DNA from: Deltaproteobacteria bacterium
GTDB lineage: Bacteria; Desulfobacterota; Desulfuromonadia; Geobacterales; JAJYBI01
Assembly (NCBI GenBank): GCA_021779095.1
Contig: JAJYBI010000011.1
Coordinates: forward strand, 1 to 64,000
Reading direction: 5' to 3'
Length of the DNA: 64,000 nucleotides
Shown: piece by piece, positions 58,791 through 64,000 of the stretch
How the letters are laid out: each line of letters starts with the position of its first letter
How positions within the stretch are numbered: position 1 is the stretch's first letter
The notes under the pieces: model-generated
The model's input: only the letters and a program-made list of their open reading frames with translations
Database searches by the model: none
What the model was told of the DNA's origin: nothing
Position numbers and translations under genes: made by a program

Positions 58791-59276
58791 GTGGCGGACA
58801 TCATATTCACCAGGGGGCAGATACACGACGTGGTGACCCGGCCGCTGAGAAAATTCATCGACGAGCGGGGCTGGCTCGCGGAACTGTACCGCAGCGACGA
58901 ACTTGCCGCCGACCAGATGCCGGTCATGGCCTACATCTCCATGACCCAGCCCGGCGTAGCCCGCGGTCCCCACGAACACCTGGGCCAGACAGACTATTTC
59001 TGTTTCATCGGACCGTCGAACTTCAAGGTCTATCTGTGGGACGGCCGGGCCGATTCGCCGACCTGCGGGGTGCGGCAGACCATCTATGCGGGCCAGGATG
59101 CCCCCCTCATGGTTATCGTTCCCCCGGGGGTGGTGCATGCCTACCGGAACGTGGGGGGGACCGACGGGATCGTCTTCAACGGGCCGAACCGCCTGTACGC
59201 GGGAGACGGGAAGAAGAGTCCCGTGGATGAGATCCGCCACGAGGAGTCGGCGGGGTCACCGTACCACCTGGACTGA
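58791..59276 (+). CDS. dTDP-4-dehydrorhamnose 3,5-epimerase-like cupin
   Basis: The 161-residue protein starts at GTG 58791 after GGAGG. It has the cupin pattern of RfbC-like proteins: FIDERGWLAELYRSDEL, SMTQPGVARGPHEHLGQTDY (His pair), DAPLMVIVPPGVVHAYRNVG and NGPNRLYAG. The catalytic His of RfbC is likely in RGPHEH; the protein is slightly shorter than classic RfbC (about 180), so the exact sugar is uncertain. Coupled to rfbA. Confidence 0.82.
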   Translation: MADIIFTRGQIHDVVTRPLRKFIDERGWLAELYRSDELAADQMPVMAYISMTQPGVARGPHEHLGQTDYFCFIGPSNFKVYLWDGRADSPTCGVRQTIYAGQDAPLMVIVPPGVVHAYRNVGGTDGIVFNGPNRLYAGDGKKSPVDEIRHEESAGSPYHLD

Positions 59277-59305
59277 TTGTACGTTTACATCTGGATGAAC
59301 CGGGA

Positions 59306-59330
59306 AGGGGAGGCTGATGACGCCTCCCCT
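59306..59330 (+). terminator. Hairpin after the rfbC-like gene
   Basis: AGGGGAGGC/GCCTCCCCT (9 bp, TGATGAC loop), 29 bases past the stop and 20 before mreC. No T-run. Similar to the hairpin at 18727-18751. Confidence 0.5.
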
Positions 59331-59350
59331 CGTCCATTCTGGACTTGGCA

Positions 59351-60175
59351 ATGTTGCTGGAATTCCTGAAAAAATATCGCTATCCCCTGGTCGTGGGCTG
59401 CGTGCTCGTCGTGACCTTCATTGTGTATTCCCTCAACCTGCGTCACAAGGAACATGCGAACGGGGTCGAACGGATGATCATGACCGTCACGGCACCGGTC
59501 TGTGATGGCATCTCGGTGGTGACACGACTGGTAGACGGCGTCTGGACCGATTATATCGCGCTCGTCAACGTGCGACGTGATAACGAAAAGCTGCGTGAAA
59601 CCATAAAAGTTCTCAACCGCCGGGTGATCGATGCCAACGAGGCGGTCGTCGCGAACGAGCGGCTCAAGAAACTCCTGGACCTGAAGACGTCGCTTTCGGT
59701 ACCGTCGGTAACCGCATCCATCATCGGTGAGGACGGGTCTCCCTGGTTCAAGACGATCCTCATCGATCGGGGGAGCGCGGACGGTCTGCAGGAGGGGATG
59801 CCGGTGGTTGCCTCCGACGGTGTCGTGGGAATGGTGGTCAAGGTGGACTCCTCCAGCGCACGGGTCCAGCTTTTGACCGACCATGCCAGCGGCATCGCCG
59901 GCGTCATCCAGAGGTCGCGCGCCCGCGGCATCGTCAAGGGGATGGGGCGGGGCGCATGCCGTCTCGAATTCACGCTGCGGGAGGATGACGTCAAGGTTGG
60001 CGATACGGTCGTGACGTCGGGGATCGGCAGGATATTCCCCAAAGGGTTGCCCCTCGGTGAGATCACCATGGTGCGCAAAGGTTCGTATGGTATCTTCCAG
60101 ACAATCGAGATCAGGCCCGCCGTCAACCTGTCGCGGCTGGAAGAGGTGATTGTTCTTTTGAATCGTATCCCATGA
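59351..60175 (+). CDS. mreC: Rod shape-determining protein MreC
   Basis: The 274-residue protein has one N-terminal membrane helix (YPLVVGCVLVVTFIVYSL), a coiled coil (NVRRDNEKLRETIKVLNRRV) and the periplasmic beta domain (IIGEDGSPWFKTILIDRGSA, MPVVASDGVVGMVVKV, GDTVVTSGIGRIFPKGLPLG). It links MreB filaments to wall synthases in the elongasome. ATG 59351 is preferred to TTG 59345. mreB is not next to it; the hairpin at 59306-59330 separates it from the rfb genes. mreD overlaps by 4 bases. Confidence 0.93.
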   Translation: MLLEFLKKYRYPLVVGCVLVVTFIVYSLNLRHKEHANGVERMIMTVTAPVCDGISVVTRLVDGVWTDYIALVNVRRDNEKLRETIKVLNRRVIDANEAVVANERLKKLLDLKTSLSVPSVTASIIGEDGSPWFKTILIDRGSADGLQEGMPVVASDGVVGMVVKVDSSSARVQLLTDHASGIAGVIQRSRARGIVKGMGRGACRLEFTLREDDVKVGDTVVTSGIGRIFPKGLPLGEITMVRKGSYGIFQTIEIRPAVNLSRLEEVIVLLNRIP

Positions 60176-60660
60176 TCACGTTCGTCCGCTATCTCTTCGT
60201 TATCGTGTTCTGCCTCGTGCTGCAGGTGACGCTTCTGCCGCACTTCCTGGCGGACCCGTACCAGCCGAACCTGCTGCTCATCGTTGTCTCCTACATGGGG
60301 CTTCGTTCCCGGTCACCTCTGGCCTTTCTCGCCGTGTTTGCGGTCGGTATCGCCCAGGACTGTTTCAGCGGCATCTATTTCGGTCTGCACGCCTTTACCT
60401 ACCTGTGTCTCTATTTCGTGCTCGCGCACACCTCAAGCCAGCTCTATACCGACCGCCGTTCACTGATGATCCTCGTTGTCTTCTGCGGTACCGTCGGATC
60501 GGGGCTTTTGAGCCTCGTCCTCCTGGCGCTCTTTTCCACTGCCGATGGCATCTATGCGTCCATCCTGCCGGCCCTCATCCCCCAGGGGCTGGTGAACGCC
60601 CTCGTCGCATCGGTCGTGTTCAGCTTCCCCGCACTGGCAGCTCGTGAGGAGGCGGCATGA
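60172..60660 (+). CDS. mreD: Rod shape-determining protein MreD
   Basis: The 162-residue protein has five or six membrane segments (YLFVIVFCLVLQVTLLP, PNLLLIVVSYMGLRS, FLAVFAVGIAQDCFSG) and the usual MreD features QDCFSG and PALIPQGLVNAL. It joins MreC and PBP2 in the elongasome. Overlaps mreC and mrdA by ATGA on both sides. Confidence 0.92.
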   Translation: MITFVRYLFVIVFCLVLQVTLLPHFLADPYQPNLLLIVVSYMGLRSRSPLAFLAVFAVGIAQDCFSGIYFGLHAFTYLCLYFVLAHTSSQLYTDRRSLMILVVFCGTVGSGLLSLVLLALFSTADGIYASILPALIPQGLVNALVASVVFSFPALAAREEAA

Positions 60661-62573
60661 AGGGAGGACGGGTCGTCAGGGAAAATCGCGGGCTGTCCAA
60701 GCGGCTGATCAAGCTCTCGTTCTGCGTCGCTGCAGGGTTCTTTCTGCTCTTGACCCGCCTCTGGTATCTGCAGATCATCAAGGCCGACACCCTTTTCGAC
60801 CTTTCCGAGAGTAACCGTCTCCGCTCGGTACCGGTTGCCGCATGCCGCGGCACGATACTCGACCGGAACGGTGTGGTGCTGGTGAGCAACTCGCCGTCCT
60901 ACAGTCTGGCAGTCATCCCGCAGGACGTGGTGAACAAGGAAGCCCTCATCGACAGCCTGGTACGTCTGCTCGGTCTCGACCGCGACGAACTGCTGGAGCG
61001 GTGGGAGAAGGGGAAGGGACGCGCCCGTTACGTACCCATCGTCGTGGCGGCGGGGATCACCCGGGACCAGGTCGAACTCTTGGAGGAAAACCAGTTCCGG
61101 CTGCCGGGGGTGGATGTCGAGGTGAAACCGGTACGGCTGTATCCGTTCGGAACGATGGCGGCCCATCTCATGGGGTATCTGGCGGAGGTCAGCGATCAGG
61201 AGCTGGCTGCCGACCGGTACCAGCATTACAACGCCGGCGATTACGTGGGGAAGAACGGGCTGGAAAAGAGCTATGAAAACGAACTGCACGGAACGGACGG
61301 AGGGCGGCGGATCGAGGTGGATGCGCGGGGCCATTATCTGCGCACCATCAGCGAGACGAACCCCACCACCGGCAACAGCCTGGAACTGACCATCGACAAG
61401 AACCTCCAGCAGAGCGCCGAAAAGGCGTTCGGCCAAGAGGCCGGCGCCGCAGTAGCGCTGGACGTGAACAGCGGCGAGGTGCTGGCGTTCGTCAGCAACC
61501 CCGGGTTCGATCCGGCACTCTTCTCCGGCAGGATGCCGCCGGATGTCTGGAAGTCGTATCTCGAGGACAAGCGACATCCTCTTGAGAACAAGGCGCTGAA
61601 GGGGCAGTATCCGCCGGGGTCGACCTTCAAGATCATCACCGCCCTTGCCGGTCTCGAGGAGGGGCTGATCGATGGGAAGGCGACGGTGGAATGCACCGGT
61701 TCCTATAAACTGGGCTCAAGCAAGTTCAACTGCTGGAACCGGCATGGTCACGGCGTGGTCAATCTGAAACGGGCCCTGAAGGAGTCGTGCGACGTCTATT
61801 TTTACGAGCTGGGGGAAAAGCTCGGTGTCGATCGCATTGCCAAATATGCCAGGCTGTTCGGAATGGGGAAACCCCTGGGGATCGATCTGGACAACGAACG
61901 GGGCGGCCTGATCCCGACCATGGAATGGAAGGAGAAGAGATTCCATAAGAAGTGGTTTCCCGGTGAGACGCCTCCCGTCGCTATCGGGCAGGGGTACGTG
62001 CTGGCAACCCCGATCCAGCTGGCTTCCATGATCGCCACGGTCGCCAACAACGGGACGGTCTATCGCCCCCATCTCGTGAAAAGGATCATCGATCCCGACG
62101 GCCGGACCGTGAAGGAGTTCGGACCGGAGATCATCGCGAAGACCGGGCTGCGGCCGGAGAGCTTCCAACTCGTCAAGGAAGGGCTCTTTGCCGTGGTCAA
62201 CGAGCCGAAAGGGACCGGGAGCATGGCGCGACTGTACGAGGTGAAGGTGGCGGGCAAGACCGGTACCTCCCAGGTGGTCAAGCTGCGGGACAGCAAGGGG
62301 AACGAGCCGTACCAGTTCCGTGACCACGCCCTGTTTGTGGGGTTTGCCCCCTACGATAAACCGGAGATCGCCGTGGCGGTCGTGGTGGAACATGGCGAAC
62401 ACGGCGGTTCGGCGGCGGCCCCCATCGCGGGGAAGATCCTGCGGACCTATTTCGAGGAGAAAGGGGTCATTGCGAAACCGGTTCGGCATGACGCATCTGC
62501 CGCCGGGAGTGACAAACCAGCAGCTCAACCGGCTGGACAACCCGTTCAACTACCCGCCGGGAAGGCGGACTGA
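60657..62573 (+). CDS. mrdA: Peptidoglycan transpeptidase PBP2
   Basis: The 638-residue class B penicillin-binding protein has one N-terminal membrane helix, the pedestal (RLRSVPVAACRGTILDRNG) and the transpeptidase domain with active-site Ser322 (PPGSTFKI), SCD (KESCDVYF) and KTGT (VAGKTGTSQVV). It cross-links peptidoglycan during elongation. The C-terminal tail is Ala/Pro/Gln-rich (AAGSDKPAAQPAGQPVQL). Overlaps mreD; rodA follows after 7 bases. Confidence 0.95.
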   Translation: MKGGRVVRENRGLSKRLIKLSFCVAAGFFLLLTRLWYLQIIKADTLFDLSESNRLRSVPVAACRGTILDRNGVVLVSNSPSYSLAVIPQDVVNKEALIDSLVRLLGLDRDELLERWEKGKGRARYVPIVVAAGITRDQVELLEENQFRLPGVDVEVKPVRLYPFGTMAAHLMGYLAEVSDQELAADRYQHYNAGDYVGKNGLEKSYENELHGTDGGRRIEVDARGHYLRTISETNPTTGNSLELTIDKNLQQSAEKAFGQEAGAAVALDVNSGEVLAFVSNPGFDPALFSGRMPPDVWKSYLEDKRHPLENKALKGQYPPGSTFKIITALAGLEEGLIDGKATVECTGSYKLGSSKFNCWNRHGHGVVNLKRALKESCDVYFYELGEKLGVDRIAKYARLFGMGKPLGIDLDNERGGLIPTMEWKEKRFHKKWFPGETPPVAIGQGYVLATPIQLASMIATVANNGTVYRPHLVKRIIDPDGRTVKEFGPEIIAKTGLRPESFQLVKEGLFAVVNEPKGTGSMARLYEVKVAGKTGTSQVVKLRDSKGNEPYQFRDHALFVGFAPYDKPEIAVAVVVEHGEHGGSAAAPIAGKILRTYFEEKGVIAKPVRHDASAAGSDKPAAQPAGQPVQLPAGKAD

Positions 62574-62580
62574 GGTACGC

Positions 62581-63681
62581 ATGATCGATCGGCGGCTTTT
62601 CACGAACTTCGACTGGACTCTGTTCCTGCTCGTACTGCTCATCGCGGCGCTGGGGGTGGTGAACATCTACAGCGCCGCGTACACCTATGCGCCGGTCGGC
62701 ACGCCGTATTTCCTGCGCCAGATATACTGGATCGTTGCCGGGCTGGGGATCATCGCCACCGTCTGCAGCATCGACTATCACATCTTCGAGGATACCGCCT
62801 ACTGGCTGTACGGGGGCATGTTGTTCCTGCTGGTGGTGGTCCTGGTGGTCGGCCGTACCTCCATGGGGGCGACCCGCTGGCTGAACCTGGGGATCATCAC
62901 TATCCAGCCGTCGGAACTGATGAAGATCATCATCATCATGGCCCTGGCCCGGTACTTCGTCGACTTCGTACCCCCCGACGGTCTGACGCTCCGCGACCTC
63001 CTCTATCCGCTGCTGCTGGTCGGTATCCCCGCACTGCTCATCATGAAACAGCCGGACCTGGGAACGGCGCTGCTGGTGGTCATGATTGCCGCATCCATGC
63101 TGTTGTACGTGGGGGTGCGGTGGAAGACCGTCGCCGCCGCGCTCCTCGCCGCCGTTCCGACGGTCTGGCTCGCCTGGACCCGCTATTTGCGGGATTATCA
63201 GAAAAACCGGATACTGAACTTCATCTGGCCCGAACGCGATCCTTTAGGGAGCGGGTACCACATCATCCAGAGCAAGATCGCCGTCGGCTCCGGCGGCGTG
63301 CTGGGCAAGGGGTTCCTCATGGGGACCCAGAGCCATCTCCGGTTCCTCCCCGAACAGCACACGGACTTCGCCTTTTCCGTTTTCGCCGAGGAATGGGGAT
63401 TCCTGGGGTGCCTGGTGGTGCTCCTCCTCTACATGGTGCTGGTCCTCTGGGGACTGGGGATTGCCAGCCGCTGTAACGACCGGTTCGGGGCGCTTCTTTC
63501 CGTGGGGGTTTCCGCCATGCTGTTCTGGCATATCGTGGTGAATATCGGCATGGTCATCGGGCTCTTTCCGGTCGTCGGCGTCCCGCTCCCACTCTTCTCC
63601 TACGGCGGCACCTCCATGATCACCACCATGACCGGCGTCGGCATCCTCCTGAACGTCAGCATGCGCCGCTTCATGTTCTGA
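62581..63681 (+). CDS. rodA: Peptidoglycan glycosyltransferase RodA
   Basis: The 366-residue SEDS polymerase has about ten membrane segments and the SEDS signatures GATRWLNLGIITIQPSELMK, KQPDLGTALLV (catalytic Asp), FLPEQHTDFAFSVFAEEWG and GVPLPLFSYGGTSM. It polymerises lipid II with PBP2. ATG 62581 is chosen by GAGG and by the conserved start; the upstream frame overlaps mrdA. Confidence 0.95.
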   Translation: MIDRRLFTNFDWTLFLLVLLIAALGVVNIYSAAYTYAPVGTPYFLRQIYWIVAGLGIIATVCSIDYHIFEDTAYWLYGGMLFLLVVVLVVGRTSMGATRWLNLGIITIQPSELMKIIIIMALARYFVDFVPPDGLTLRDLLYPLLLVGIPALLIMKQPDLGTALLVVMIAASMLLYVGVRWKTVAAALLAAVPTVWLAWTRYLRDYQKNRILNFIWPERDPLGSGYHIIQSKIAVGSGGVLGKGFLMGTQSHLRFLPEQHTDFAFSVFAEEWGFLGCLVVLLLYMVLVLWGLGIASRCNDRFGALLSVGVSAMLFWHIVVNIGMVIGLFPVVGVPLPLFSYGGTSMITTMTGVGILLNVSMRRFMF

Positions 63682-63683
63682 CA

Positions 63684-64000
63684 ATGGATCGGCTGGTTCT
63701 CGACGTCGATCTGACCCGCGGCCGTCCGGATGAGGCCGGTCTGCTGAACCGGTTTCTGCGGTCCGGACCGCTGGACGATGCCGGCCTGCACGCCGCCATC
63801 CGGCGCCTGGCTAGGTACCACGATGCCTGGCTTATGAACTACCCGCTGGGGGGCTGGGACAGGGGGCTCTCTGTCACCCATGAGATGCGGCTCATCACCG
63901 AGACCTACCTGCCGATGCGCGAGATCCGCACCGCCTTTCGCCAGCTCTACCGCGCCGCACTCGGGTTTCCCCCCTTGCTGTCCTCCTGTCCCGTGCATCG
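63684..64000 (+). CDS. Unrecognised protein, 5' part (cut by right edge)
   Basis: An open frame starts at ATG 63684, two bases after the rodA stop, and runs to the window edge without a stop (105 full codons). It reads MDRLVLDVDLTRGRPDEAG, then helical, Arg- and Leu-rich sequence (LHAAIRRLARYHDAWLMNYP, VTHEMRLITETYLPMREIRT). No signal peptide or known motif. Tight spacing suggests it belongs to the mre-rodA operon, although no ribosome site is seen. Confidence 0.55.
   Translation, partial: MDRLVLDVDLTRGRPDEAGLLNRFLRSGPLDDAGLHAAIRRLARYHDAWLMNYPLGGWDRGLSVTHEMRLITETYLPMREIRTAFRQLYRAALGFPPLLSSCPVH

Noticed and set aside
57218..58927. 569-codon minus-strand frame opposite rfbA and the ABC remnant
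   Set aside because: rfbA on the plus strand is complete and well conserved. The minus frame has no recognised domain and only appears long because of GC-rich third positions.

Overview
The window is GC-rich, densely coded DNA that looks chromosomal and comes from a dissimilatory metal-reducing deltaproteobacterium, most likely a Geobacter relative (Desulfuromonadota/Geobacterales). The indicators are an eight-heme tetrathionate-reductase-family cytochrome next to a DUF3373 porin, a tungsten-type aldehyde:ferredoxin oxidoreductase, a decayed c7-type cytochrome, tandem GEMM riboswitches of the Geobacter kind, a sigma54-type two-component pair and a GGDEF/EAL response regulator. No tRNA, rRNA, CRISPR array, insertion sequence or prophage was recognised.

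Layout. 0-3.5 kb: a secreted fibronectin-III protein (cut by the left edge) sits behind a long leader with two GEMM aptamers, the distal one followed by an intrinsic terminator. Next to it is a two-gene operon for a REC-GGDEF-EAL regulator and a Crp/Fnr regulator. 3.7-7.6 kb: DUF3373 porin, small periplasmic protein and octaheme cytochrome, all on the minus strand. 7.9-18.7 kb: mostly housekeeping on the plus strand (miaB with an apparent AUU start, a bifunctional nuclease, an M42 peptidase, guaB-guaA, a phosphoglycolate phosphatase), then an aldehyde oxidoreductase / flavoprotein / class II aldolase run. 18.7-21 kb: a gene-poor stretch with two decayed genes, a tiny zinc-ribbon gene and hsp20. 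21-27 kb: TPR membrane protein, MarR regulator facing a ClC channel across a strong palindrome, and a TPR protein with a 9-bp-repeat tail. 27-39.7 kb: ion transport (nhaA, SLC13 permease, mscS, kup) and the TamA-TamB pair. 39.7-47.4 kb: an NtrC-type two-component system with three exported-protein genes downstream, a BCAM0308-like protein and a PAS histidine kinase. 47.5-56.2 kb: glycerate kinase, then an envelope cluster (HtrA, YajG-like lipoprotein, ClC-CBS, YfdX-like protein, royal-jelly/yellow-like lipoprotein). 56.2-64 kb: SpoIIE phosphatase, a wrecked ABC ATPase, rfbA and an rfbC-like gene, then mreC-mreD-mrdA-rodA and an open reading frame cut by the right edge.

The most interesting element is the leader at 326-575 (minus strand). 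The distal aptamer has the features of GEMM-Ib (3',3'-cGAMP) switches and overlaps a terminator as an ON switch. The proximal aptamer has the features of a canonical c-di-GMP GEMM-Ia. A CRP-like palindrome lies at the likely promoter. One gene for an exported protein therefore appears to read two different cyclic dinucleotides plus a Crp-type signal, beside an operon coding for a c-di-GMP enzyme and a Crp/Fnr protein.

A second theme is gene decay. At least six broken genes lie between intact ones: L,D-transpeptidase, CelD-type acetyltransferase, TreZ, MscS, c7 cytochrome and an ABC ATPase. A perfect 36-bp palindrome lies inside the TreZ remnant. These could be true decay or, in part, sequence error, and read-level checking would separate the two.
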